NCBI RefSeq assembly: GCF_030845995.1
Contig: NZ_CP132719.1
Span: 62,001-126,000, forward strand
Length of the DNA: 64,000 nucleotides
Direction: 5' to 3'
Source: Geothrix sp. 21YS21S-4
GTDB taxonomy: Bacteria > Acidobacteriota > Holophagae > Holophagales > Holophagaceae
The position numbers and the translations under genes were made by a program. The stretch's first letter is position 1; every line of letters starts with the position of its first letter. The notes beneath the pieces were generated by a model. The model saw nothing but the letters and a program-made list of their open reading frames with translations. It was not told where the DNA came from and made no database searches. This document shows positions 18,749 through 26,378 of this stretch, piece after piece.

Positions 18749-20563
18749 ATGGCCCAGATCCTCGCCGACCGCCGGGACGTCGACTTCGTCCTCCACGAAC
18801 AGCTGAAGGTCGAAGCGCTCGCCAAGCACGAGCGGTTCGCCGACTTCAACCGCAAGGCCGTGGACCTGATCGTGTCGGAGGCGAGGAACCTCGCCCTCAA
18901 GGAGATCCTGCCCACGCAGGTGGACGGCGACCGGATCGGCGCCCAGTTCGCTGGCGGCAAGGTCACCATGCCGCCCTCCTTCCACAAGGCCTGGAAGGCC
19001 CTGACCGACGGCGAGTGGCTGGCCATGAGCGACGATCCGGAATGGGGCGGCCAGGGGATGCCCCACACCGTGGCCAGCGCGGCGACGGACTACCTCATGG
19101 GCGCCAACTTCGCCTTCATGCTGACCGCCGGGCTCACCCACGGCGCAGGCAAGCTGGTGGAGCGCCTCGGCACGGACCAGCAGAAGGACCTCTACCTCAA
19201 GAAGCTCTACAGCGGCGAATGGACCGGCACCATGCTCCTCACGGAGGCCGAGGCCGGCTCCGATGTGGGCGCCCTCACCACCACGGCCACGCCCAATCCC
19301 GACGGCACCTACAGCATCACCGGGAACAAGATCTTCATCTCCGCCGGCGAGCATGATCTCGCTCCCAACATCGTCCATCCGGTCCTGGCCCGCCTGGAAG
19401 GGGCCCCCGCCGGCACCGGCGGCATCTCCATGTTCCTGGTGCCCAAGTACCGCGTGAACGACGACGGCAGCCTCGGCGCGTTCAACGACGTGGTCTGCAC
19501 GGGCATCGAGGAGAAGATGGGCATCCACGGCAACGCCACCTGCTCCCTCGCGCTGGGCAGCAAGGGGCAGTGCGTGGGCACCCTCCTGGGCGAAGCCAAC
19601 AAGGGCATGCGCGGGATGTTCATGATGATGAACGAGGCCCGCCTCATGGTCGGCAGCGAGGGCTTGGCCTGCGCCAGCGCGTCGTACCTGTACGCCGTGA
19701 ACTACGCCCGCACCCGCGTCCAGAGCCGCCACCTGCTGAAGGGCGCGGACAAGAGCGCCCCGTCCGTGCCCATCATCCAGCACCCGGACGTGCGCCGGAT
19801 GCTGGCGACCATGAAGGTCTACGTGGAGGGCCTCCGCAGCCTGGGCTATTTCGTCTCCTTCTGCATGGACCGCCAGGCGGTGGCTCCCGCGGGCGAGGAC
19901 AAGGCCCGGACCCAGGCCCTGATCGACCTGCTGATCCCCATCGCCAAGGGCTACGCCACGGAGAAGGCCTTCGAGGTCTGCAGCCTCGGCGTCCAGGTCT
20001 ACGGCGGCTACGGCTACATCCGCGAGTTTCCGGTGGAGCAGCTTCTCCGGGACGTCCGCATCACCGGCATCTACGAGGGCACCAACGGCATCCAGGCCAT
20101 GGACCTGATCGGCCGCAAGCTCACCCAGAACAACGGCCAGGCCATCCAGGACCTGTTCGCGGAAATCCGGAAGACCCTCGGCGCCGCCGAGGCCCAGGGC
20201 CGCACCGCCCCCGCGGCGGCCCGCCTCGCGCCTGCCCTCGCGCGGCTGGAAGCGACCGCCGCCCACATGGCGACCACCGGCCAGGCGGATCCGATGACCG
20301 CGGCGGCCCACGCCTTCCCCTTCATGGAAGCGGTGGGGGACCTGGTCATGGGCTGGATGCTCCTGTGGCGCGCCCACACGGCGGCCCAGGCGCTCGAAGC
20401 GGGCGCCAAGGAGAAGGACGCCGCCTTCTACGAGGGCCAGATCCTGGGCGCGGACTTCTTCACCCGGAACCTGCTCCCCGTGACCCTGGGGCGGATGGAA
20501 TCCATCCTCGCCGGCAGCTCCGTCGCCAACGACATCCCCGAAGACGCCTTCGGCGGGAAATAG
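18749..20563 (+). CDS. acyl-CoA dehydrogenase (probable butyryl-CoA/crotonyl-CoA step)
   Basis: 604 residues, the long acyl-CoA dehydrogenase class with an extra C-terminal domain of about 130 residues. FAD-dependent, it reduces or forms the alpha-beta double bond of acyl-CoA. Signatures: MLLTEAEAGSDVGAL, GNKIFISAGEHD, and YGGYGYIREFPVEQLLRDVRI; the catalytic base is the Glu of IYEGTNGIQAMDL. It is followed by a membrane Fe-S oxidoreductase and EtfBA, so electrons go through ETF to quinone and not to NAD. Operon position implies crotonyl-CoA/butyryl-CoA, though the long class also includes medium-chain and aromatic-derived substrates. Confidence 0.9.
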   Translation: MAQILADRRDVDFVLHEQLKVEALAKHERFADFNRKAVDLIVSEARNLALKEILPTQVDGDRIGAQFAGGKVTMPPSFHKAWKALTDGEWLAMSDDPEWGGQGMPHTVASAATDYLMGANFAFMLTAGLTHGAGKLVERLGTDQQKDLYLKKLYSGEWTGTMLLTEAEAGSDVGALTTTATPNPDGTYSITGNKIFISAGEHDLAPNIVHPVLARLEGAPAGTGGISMFLVPKYRVNDDGSLGAFNDVVCTGIEEKMGIHGNATCSLALGSKGQCVGTLLGEANKGMRGMFMMMNEARLMVGSEGLACASASYLYAVNYARTRVQSRHLLKGADKSAPSVPIIQHPDVRRMLATMKVYVEGLRSLGYFVSFCMDRQAVAPAGEDKARTQALIDLLIPIAKGYATEKAFEVCSLGVQVYGGYGYIREFPVEQLLRDVRITGIYEGTNGIQAMDLIGRKLTQNNGQAIQDLFAEIRKTLGAAEAQGRTAPAAARLAPALARLEATAAHMATTGQADPMTAAAHAFPFMEAVGDLVMGWMLLWRAHTAAQALEAGAKEKDAAFYEGQILGADFFTRNLLPVTLGRMESILAGSSVANDIPEDAFGGK

Positions 20564-20587
20564 TCCGCCCGTTTCCCGGAGATCGTC

Positions 20588-22624
20588 ATGGTTTCGGTTC
20601 CCTTTTCCCCCGCCTCCGCGGTCCTGGCGGGCGTCCCGGCCCGGCTGCTGTTCCTCCTGATCCCGCTGGCGGGCCTGGCCTGCTTCGGCTGGATGATCGC
20701 CCGCCGGGTGGCGCCCCTTCTGAAGGCTGCGCCCGACCCGCGCTTCGGTGATCTGCCGAAGCGTGCGGTATTGGTTCTCAAGCTCTGGCTGGCCCAGTCC
20801 CGCCAGCCGCGCTACCTGGTGGCGGGCGTGCTGCACATCGTCCTGTTCTTCGGGTTCCTGGTGCTGGCGCTGCGCTCCTTCCAGCTGGTGTTCCTGGGCT
20901 TCATGGAGACCTTCGACCTGCCGGGACTGGGCGCCGTCTACACGGTGTGCAAGGACTACGCGGCCACGGCGGTGCTCCTCTCGGCGATCGTCCTGGCTGT
21001 CCGCCGCGGGATCGTGCGCCCCGCCCGGTACGCGGTGCCGGAAAAGCTGGGCAAGGACCACACGGGCGAGGCCCTGGCGGTCCTCGGGCTCATCGCCGTG
21101 CTCCTCCTGTCCGAGGGCGCCTTCGAGGGCAGCCTCCTGGCGGCCGGAGCCCACGGCGGCGCCGCGCCCCTCACCGTGGCCTGGGCCTTCCAGCACCTGC
21201 TGTCGGGCCTGTCCGTTCCGGCGCTGGCAAAGGTCAACCTGGCCAGCTACGCGATCCACGACGTCACGTTCTTCTACTTCCTGTGCCTGCTGCCCACGGG
21301 CAAGCACTTCCACGTGGTCACGTCGCTGTTCAACGTCTTCTTCATGCGGCTGAAGCCGGGGACCGTGAAGCCCGTGCGGCACGGCGTGGACGACAAGGGC
21401 CTCGACGGGCTGACCTCCTTCGGCGTGAAGAAGCTGGAGGACTTCACCTGGAAGCATGTCCTCGACTTCTACAGCTGCGCCGACTGCGGCCGCTGCTCCG
21501 ACCAGTGCCCCGCCAACCGCGTGAAGCGGCCGCTGTCGCCGCGGTTCCTCAGCATCAAGGGGCGGGACCACGCCTACCGCCGGCATCCCCTCCTCGGGAA
21601 GGCGGAAGGGGAAGAGTCCCTCGTCGGCGGCGTCTATGGGGAGGACGAGATCTGGTCCTGCACCACCTGTGGCGCCTGCGAGGAGGAGTGCCCCATCGGG
21701 ATCGAGTACATCGACAAGATCGTGGACCTGCGGCGCGGCATGGTGGAGGAGGGCCTGGTGCCTCAGTCCCTCCAGAAGCCGCTCAGCGCCCTGGAGAAGC
21801 GTGGGAACCCGTGGGGCAAGCTGGAGAAGAAGCGCGCGGAGTGGGTGGCGGGCACGGGCGAGGATTTCCCCGTGAAGCTGGTCGAGAAGGGCGAAACGGC
21901 GGACACCCTCTACTTCGTGGACAGCATGACGTCCTACGACGACCGGATGCAGAAGATCGCCCAGGCCACCGCCCGGATCCTGGTGCGGTCCGGCGCGGAC
22001 GTGGCAGTGCTCGGCAAGGACGAGAAGGACAGCGGCCACGAGGTGCGCCGCTACGGCGAGGAGATGCTGTTCCAGAACCTGAAAGAGCAGAACACCGAGG
22101 CCATCCGGGAGTCCGGCGCGACGCGCATCGTCGCCAGCGATCCCCACGCCTACAACGCCCTCAAGAACGACTACGCCGGCCTGCCGCCCGTGGAGCACGT
22201 GAGCGAGGTCATCGCCACGGGCGTGGACAGCGGGAAGCTCGCGTTCAAGCCTGTGGACGATCCGTCCCGCGTCTACGCCTACCACGACCCCTGCTACCTG
22301 GGCCGCCACAACGGGCTGTACGACGCCCCGCGCCGGGCGCTGGACGCCATTCCCGGGCTCCGCCGGGTGGAGATGACCGCCTGCCGCGACCGGGCCTTCT
22401 GCTGCGGCGGGGGCGGGCTGGGCCTCTTCTACGAGCCGGAGGAGGAGCAGCGCATGGGCGTGGTGCGGGTGGGCATGGCGGAGGCGGCGGGCGCCAACGT
22501 CATCGTCACCGCCTGTCCCTTCTGCCTCACCAACGTCGAGGACGCCATCAAGGTGGCGGGCCTTGAAGGTCGGATGCAGGCCATCGACCTGTGCGAGCTG
22601 GTCGACGGCCAACTCCAGAACTGA
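20588..22624 (+). CDS. membrane-bound ETF:quinone oxidoreductase of the Fe-S/CCG type
   Basis: 678 residues. About five or six hydrophobic helices occupy residues 10-265 and resemble a NarI-like cytochrome b membrane part. Two ferredoxin-type motifs follow, CADCGRCSDQCPAN and CTTCGACEEECPIG, then HdrB-like CCG-domain sequence: DPCYLGRHNGLYDAPR and CRDRAFCCGGGGLG, which can bind a non-cubane [4Fe-4S] cluster. This fusion is the electron link between EtfAB and menaquinone described in butyrate-oxidising syntrophs and many anaerobes. Lying between the acyl-CoA dehydrogenase and etfBA, it completes a membrane-coupled crotonyl-CoA/butyryl-CoA redox module. Confidence 0.9.
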   Translation: MVSVPFSPASAVLAGVPARLLFLLIPLAGLACFGWMIARRVAPLLKAAPDPRFGDLPKRAVLVLKLWLAQSRQPRYLVAGVLHIVLFFGFLVLALRSFQLVFLGFMETFDLPGLGAVYTVCKDYAATAVLLSAIVLAVRRGIVRPARYAVPEKLGKDHTGEALAVLGLIAVLLLSEGAFEGSLLAAGAHGGAAPLTVAWAFQHLLSGLSVPALAKVNLASYAIHDVTFFYFLCLLPTGKHFHVVTSLFNVFFMRLKPGTVKPVRHGVDDKGLDGLTSFGVKKLEDFTWKHVLDFYSCADCGRCSDQCPANRVKRPLSPRFLSIKGRDHAYRRHPLLGKAEGEESLVGGVYGEDEIWSCTTCGACEEECPIGIEYIDKIVDLRRGMVEEGLVPQSLQKPLSALEKRGNPWGKLEKKRAEWVAGTGEDFPVKLVEKGETADTLYFVDSMTSYDDRMQKIAQATARILVRSGADVAVLGKDEKDSGHEVRRYGEEMLFQNLKEQNTEAIRESGATRIVASDPHAYNALKNDYAGLPPVEHVSEVIATGVDSGKLAFKPVDDPSRVYAYHDPCYLGRHNGLYDAPRRALDAIPGLRRVEMTACRDRAFCCGGGGLGLFYEPEEEQRMGVVRVGMAEAAGANVIVTACPFCLTNVEDAIKVAGLEGRMQAIDLCELVDGQLQN

Positions 22625-22658
22625 TCCCCAACCACGACCCCAATCACGGAGAGTGCCC

Positions 22659-23432
22659 ATGGAAATCCTGGTGTGTGTGAAGCGCGTTCCCGATCCGGCG
22701 GAGAACGAGATCGGCGTGGCCGCCGGAGGCGCGGACATCGGCCGCGAGGACCTGGTGTACGCGGTCAATGAGTGGGACAACTACGCCGTGGAGGAAGCCC
22801 TCCAGATCGTCGAGCGGGAGGGCGGCAGCGTGACCGTCGTGTCCCTGGGCGACGCCGACATCGAGGAGGCGGTGCGCCGCGAAATGGCCATGGGGGCCGA
22901 GAAGGGCCTGATGGTGGTGGACGACCGCTTCACCGGCGCCGACGGACTGGGCGTCGCCTCCGTCCTGAAGGCCGTGGCGGAAAAGGACAGCTACGACCTC
23001 ATCCTCACGGGGGCCCAGGCCGACGACGGCGCCGCCCAGGTGGGCGGGATGCTGGCGGCGCTGCTGGACCGGCCCTTCGCGTCCCTCGTCAACCGCATCG
23101 AGGTGAAGGGCGAAACCCTGCGCATCGGCCGCGAGATCGAAGGCGGCTGCCAGGAAGTCAGCGACATCGACACGCCGTGCGTCCTCTCGGTCCAGACGGG
23201 CATCAACGAGCCCCGCTACGTGGGCATCCGGGGCATCCGCAAGGTGGCCTCCGTGGAAATCCCCTGCCTGGACGCGGCCGCCCTGGCGATCGAACCGGCG
23301 GCTCCCAAGGTCCGCCGCGTGGACTACTTCGTGCCCGCCGCCGGAGCCGGCGCGGACATGCTGACGGGCAGCACCAAAGACGTGGCCGCCCAGCTGGTGG
23401 ATCTCCTCAAGCTCAAGGGAGGGCTCAACTGA
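22659..23432 (+). CDS. etfB: electron transfer flavoprotein beta subunit
   Basis: 257 residues. The beta subunit binds AMP (or a second FAD in bifurcating forms) and docks to the acyl-CoA dehydrogenase. MEILVCVKRVPDP is the family start; NEWDNYAVEEAL, LTGAQADDG and the recognition-loop region are present. The ATG at 22659 is preceded by GGAGAG. It overlaps etfA by one base (TGATG). Whether this ETF bifurcates cannot be told by eye. Confidence 0.95.
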   Translation: MEILVCVKRVPDPAENEIGVAAGGADIGREDLVYAVNEWDNYAVEEALQIVEREGGSVTVVSLGDADIEEAVRREMAMGAEKGLMVVDDRFTGADGLGVASVLKAVAEKDSYDLILTGAQADDGAAQVGGMLAALLDRPFASLVNRIEVKGETLRIGREIEGGCQEVSDIDTPCVLSVQTGINEPRYVGIRGIRKVASVEIPCLDAAALAIEPAAPKVRRVDYFVPAAGAGADMLTGSTKDVAAQLVDLLKLKGGLN

Positions 23433-24403
23433 TGGCCGCCGAAGTCTTCGCCCTCATCGCCCACGCCGAAGGCCGGCTGGACGATTCCGCCCTGGAACTG
23501 CTGGGCGCCGCCCGCGCCCTTTTCCCCGGCTGCGCCCCCACCGCCCTCGTCCTGGGAGCGGGTTCCTCCATGGCCGCCGTAGGCCAAGAGGCTGCCGCGG
23601 CTTTCGGCCGAGCCTGGACCTTCGACCAGGAGACTCTGGCCTATCCCAACGCCGAACTGATCCGCCCCCTCCTGGGGAAGGTCCTCCCTGCCGGCGCCAT
23701 GGTCCTCCTTCCCCACAGCACCCTCGGCCTCGACCTGGGCCCGGGCCTCTCCGTGAAGCTGGGGGCCGCCTACCTTCCGGACGTGGTGGGCGGCGAGGGA
23801 TGGGCGGGCGACTGCCTGCGCGTGGTGCGCCAGGAGTTCGCCGGTCAGGTGAGCGCCCACGTGGAGGGCGACGTGTCCCGGGGAGCCGTCGTCACGGTGC
23901 GCTCCGGCGCCTTCGCGCCCGCCGTTCCCGTGGGCTCGGGCGAGGTGGTGGATAAGTCCGCCGAAGCCGCGGGCCTGGTCGCCCGCCGCCGCTTCGTGGA
24001 GGTGATTCCCGCCGAAGCCGGCGACGTGGACATCACCCGGGAAGAGGTCCTGGTGGCCGTGGGCCGGGGCATCGGCGAGCAGGAGAACCTGTCGCTGGTG
24101 GAGGAACTGGCCGGCGCCATGGGGGCCACCATGTGCTGCTCCCGCCCCATCGTCGACGCCAAGTGGCTCGACAAGGGGCGCCAAGTCGGCACCTCGGGCC
24201 AGACGGTCAAGCCCAAGGTCTATCTGGCTCTGGGCATCAGCGGCGCGTTCCAGCACCTGGGCGGCCTGAAGGGGAGCCCCTTCATCGTCGCCGTGAACAA
24301 GAACCCCAAGGCGCCCATCTTCCAGTCCGCCCAGGTGGGCGTGGTGGCCGACCTGATGGACCTCCTCCCCGAACTCACGGCCCAGATCGAAAAGAACCGC
24401 TAG
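23432..24403 (+). CDS. etfA: electron transfer flavoprotein alpha subunit
   Basis: 323 residues. The C-terminal FAD-binding domain is clear: VGRGIGEQENLSLVEELAG, VDAKWLDKGRQVGTSGQTVKP, and LALGISGAFQHLGGL with NKNPKAPIFQSAQVGVV. The N-terminal half is more divergent and Ala/Gly-rich. It is the last gene of the 4-hydroxybutyrate operon and is followed by a strong hairpin at 24421-24453. With EtfB it shuttles electrons between the acyl-CoA dehydrogenase and the membrane Fe-S protein. Confidence 0.95.
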   Translation: MAAEVFALIAHAEGRLDDSALELLGAARALFPGCAPTALVLGAGSSMAAVGQEAAAAFGRAWTFDQETLAYPNAELIRPLLGKVLPAGAMVLLPHSTLGLDLGPGLSVKLGAAYLPDVVGGEGWAGDCLRVVRQEFAGQVSAHVEGDVSRGAVVTVRSGAFAPAVPVGSGEVVDKSAEAAGLVARRRFVEVIPAEAGDVDITREEVLVAVGRGIGEQENLSLVEELAGAMGATMCCSRPIVDAKWLDKGRQVGTSGQTVKPKVYLALGISGAFQHLGGLKGSPFIVAVNKNPKAPIFQSAQVGVVADLMDLLPELTAQIEKNR

Positions 24404-24420
24404 CGATCCGCTTTTCCCCT

Positions 24421-24453
24421 TTCGGAGGCCCGGGTTCGTCCCGGACCTCCGAA
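24421..24453 (+). terminator. strong hairpin closing the etfA operon
   Basis: TTCGGAGG-C-CCGGG pairs with CCCGG-A-CCTCCGAA around loop TTCGT, giving 13 pairs with one internal mismatch. It starts 17 nt after the etfA stop. No T-run follows on the plus strand, so termination may be Rho-assisted or the hairpin may stabilise the 3' end. Confidence 0.6.
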
Positions 24454-24527
24454 AAACGTATGGAATTTGAAGGCATGTCGGCGAGAGGAGCCTATATTTT
24501 GAAAGGCGTCTCCTTTTGGAGCCGGAC

Positions 24528-24872
24528 ATGCAAGTGGGAAGCGTTCAGAGCGGAGTGGTGGCCCAGGCGTTCAAGGCCTGGTCGTCCGCTTTCTACGATC
24601 CCAAGGACACCAACCAGGATGGGATCGTTTCCGTCTCGGAAGACTTGGCTTACATCCTGGAGCACCCGCTTCAGCAGGCGCTCGGGAGCCCCGCATCGGC
24701 GGAAGTCGCACAAAACACCTCCACGGGGAATGAAATCAGCGGAGGAACTCCCCTGGGCGTCGGCTACTACGATCCCGAGGATGCGAACCGGGATGGGCGG
24801 GTGTCCCCGAGCGAATCCAACCTCTATGCCCTGATGCATCCCAAGGAAAGCACGTTCGAGGTCTACGCCTGA
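24528..24872 (+). CDS. small EF-hand calcium-binding protein
   Basis: 114 residues with no signal peptide. Two EF-hand/dockerin-like loops can be read: DPKDTNQDGIVSVSED and DPEDANRDGRVSPSES, each with Asp/Asn at the oxygen-ligand positions, the central Gly and the acidic end. Each loop is followed by a short helix containing LxHP (LEHPLQ, LMHPKE), so the protein is an internal duplication. It is a stand-alone gene after the etfA hairpin. Dockerin pairs also look like this, but no cohesin is present in the window. Function unknown. Confidence 0.72.
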   Translation: MQVGSVQSGVVAQAFKAWSSAFYDPKDTNQDGIVSVSEDLAYILEHPLQQALGSPASAEVAQNTSTGNEISGGTPLGVGYYDPEDANRDGRVSPSESNLYALMHPKESTFEVYA

Positions 24873-24951
24873 GGGGGGTCTGGGTTTCGTTGGTTGGATG
24901 TGGCGAATTTTGCCGCTCGTTGATCGTAATCCTTGATACGGGCTGGCGGAG

Positions 24952-25054
24952 CAGGGACTCGAACGCGTCCGGCCTTGCCGTCCGCCGGTCCCGGTGCCGC
25001 TCCCGGCCCTCCCCCGGAGGGCCTCCGCGGTCCCACTCGCTGGTTCGAGTCCAG
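24952..25054 (-). repeat. T-arm-bounded repeat, copy B
   Basis: Read on the minus strand, it starts with an antisense T-arm (CTGG-ACTCGAA-CCAG, the inverse of the neighbouring tRNA-Arg T-arm). The 43-nt core at 25040-24998 follows: GCGAGTGGGACCGCGGAG, a hairpin with stem GCCCTCC/GGAGGGC and loop GGG, and CGGGAGCG. It ends with a sense T-arm (CGTTCGAGTCCCTG). The core aligns without gaps to 10535-10577; the hairpin stems differ in sequence but both pair. GGACTCGAA/TTCGAGTCC at the two ends are exact inverted repeats. Confidence 0.6.
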
Positions 25055-25072
25055 TCGAGTGGTGATGCAACC

Positions 25073-25136
25073 ATGGACTCGAACCGCCACCTGATGGCCT
25101 ACCGGGCCGCAGGTGTTTCTCGCCGATTCGAGTCCA
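25073..25136 (-). repeat. T-arm-bounded repeat, copy C (short form)
   Basis: Lies between copy B and tRNA-Arg. On the minus strand it runs from CTGGACTCGAATCG to CGGTTCGAGTCCAT, so its ends TGGACTCGAA/TTCGAGTCCA are perfect 10-nt inverted repeats. The middle holds a different hairpin (CCTGCGGCC/GGCCATCAGG). It lacks the 43-nt core of copies A and B but has the same kind of ends. Confidence 0.5.
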
Positions 25137-25145
25137 GCCGGGCGC

Positions 25146-25222
25146 TGGTGCGCCCAGCTGGACTCGAACCAGCGACCTACGGCTTAGAAGGCCGTTGCTC
25201 TATCCGCCTGAGCTATGGGCGC
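25146..25222 (-). tRNA. tRNA-Arg (anticodon TCT)
   Basis: A 77-nt cloverleaf on the minus strand including encoded CCA (25148-25146). Acceptor GCGCCCA/TGGGCGC pairs fully, the anticodon stem ACGGC/GCCGT encloses CTTCTAA with anticodon TCT, and the T-arm is GCTGG-TTCGAGT-CCAGC. Its T-arm recurs in both orientations in copies B and C just beyond its 3' end. Confidence 0.96.
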
Positions 25223-25244
25223 GCGGATTCCAGTCTAGCGGGTC

Positions 25245-26078
25245 CTAGAAGTGGATCTGCAGCTGGGCCATGGGGGCGGTGACGCGCTTGTTGGTGAGGG
25301 GGGCGGGGCCGTCGTGGTTGGCGCCGCCGAACTTGTTGTTCCAGTACTCGAACCCGGCGCCAGCGTAGACTTTGCCCTTTCCGCCGAAGATCGGGGTGAC
25401 GTCCACCAGGACCGACAGATTGGCCAGGGTCTCGGGTTTGGTGTCGACGCCGAAGCCGTCCTTGCCCTTGGCGCCGATGTAGTTGGCGTAGCCCTTGAAC
25501 TCCGCGCCCACGGGGCCCATCTGGAAGGGGATGCCCCAGGCGGCGGCCACCATCCAGGTGGTCTTGAAGTCCACGGCCTGGCCCACGATGCCGTTGTAGT
25601 TCTGCTCGTGGGAGGCCCACAGGCCGAGGTCGAAGAACCCGGCGGGCACCTTGAAGTTCAGCGTGGGGCCCAGGACCAGGAGCCGCTTCCGGGAGGCGAA
25701 GGTGTTGTCCTTCGAGTTGAAGTCGAACCCGGCGGTCACGGAGACGTCGCGGACGGGGCCGAAGCTGAAGTCCTTCTTGTGGATCTTGCCCATGCTCAGG
25801 GAGCCGCGGTAGACGGCGTAGACCTCGTGGGCGCCGGTGGTTCCGTTGGCGGCGGGATCGTTGGGGGCGGACATCAGCATGTCCACGTTGAAGAAGTTGG
25901 AGCCGTAGGCCCAGCCGCTGGCGTGGGTGAGCTGCAGGATGTTCTTCTCCACCGTGCCGTCGATGCCGGGCTCCCGGAACTGGGTGCCGTAGCGGTAGCC
26001 GAGGTAGGTGTCGCTCCAGTCGGCGGCGGCGAGGGGCAGGGCCGCGGCGGCCAGGAGGGCGAGGGCGAGCTTGGTCAT
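25245..26078 (-). CDS. outer-membrane channel, Tsx/nucleoside-porin-like
   Basis: 277 residues with a signal peptide (MTKLALALLAAAALPLAAA). The mature part alternates short amphipathic strands, begins WSDTYLGYRYGTQFREPG and ends with the aromatic C-terminal residue expected for a BAM-inserted barrel (QLQIHF). WSDTYLGYRYG near the N-terminus is typical of Tsx-like nucleoside channels and related outer-envelope proteins. Two nucleobase permease genes lie upstream on the same strand, so a role in letting nucleosides or bases cross the outer membrane is likely. A GGAGACG motif precedes the ATG at 26078. Confidence 0.78.
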   Translation of the reverse strand: MTKLALALLAAAALPLAAADWSDTYLGYRYGTQFREPGIDGTVEKNILQLTHASGWAYGSNFFNVDMLMSAPNDPAANGTTGAHEVYAVYRGSLSMGKIHKKDFSFGPVRDVSVTAGFDFNSKDNTFASRKRLLVLGPTLNFKVPAGFFDLGLWASHEQNYNGIVGQAVDFKTTWMVAAAWGIPFQMGPVGAEFKGYANYIGAKGKDGFGVDTKPETLANLSVLVDVTPIFGGKGKVYAGAGFEYWNNKFGGANHDGPAPLTNKRVTAPMAQLQIHF

Positions 26079-26103
26079 GGGGGCGTCTCCAGGAGGAAGG
26101 GGG

Positions 26104-26378
26104 CTAGGAGTGTGTCCAGGCAATGGGTGGGGGCTGCACAGAGGTGTCAGCCGAGGGAGGCAAGGAAAGCGACGAAGGCGATGGTGGGACCATTGACGAG
26201 GAGCTTGACGCGGCATCCCGACGGCTGCCGCCTCTGCCCGAAGGGTTGATGGCAAAGGGCATCCATGCGGCGTCATTGGTCTTGAACGGTGAACCCGCAC
26301 CGCTCTGCGCCCACTTCCTTGCCTGAACGCCCTTTGCCATCAATGCAGCCCCTATCGATTGCCTGGACCCGCTCCTAG
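26104..26378. mobile_element. 275-bp inverted-repeat element (MITE-like) between channel and permease genes
   Basis: Terminal inverted repeats at 26104-26138 and 26344-26378 match at 30 of 35 positions. Both outer ends are CTAG, which could be a 4-bp YTAR target duplication of the kind made by IS5-group transposases. A second, perfect 15-bp inverted repeat lies inside (26246-26260 with 26329-26343) and abuts the right terminal repeat. No transposase is encoded. The right CTAG supplies the TAG stop codon of the azgA-like gene, so insertion probably set that protein's end. It would separate the permease and channel transcripts or add a large hairpin between them. Confidence 0.55.

Noticed and set aside
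18608-22780. Very long minus-strand open frame (about 1390 codons)
   Set aside because: It is the antisense of the acyl-CoA dehydrogenase and Fe-S oxidoreductase genes; GC-rich third positions keep the frame open. The translation is rich in His, Gly, Ala and Val with no domain.
24941-25060. Possible additional tRNA at the GTTCGAGTCC-like sequences
   Set aside because: T-arm sequence is present but no acceptor stem, D-arm or anticodon arm pairs; treated as a T-arm-bounded repeat.
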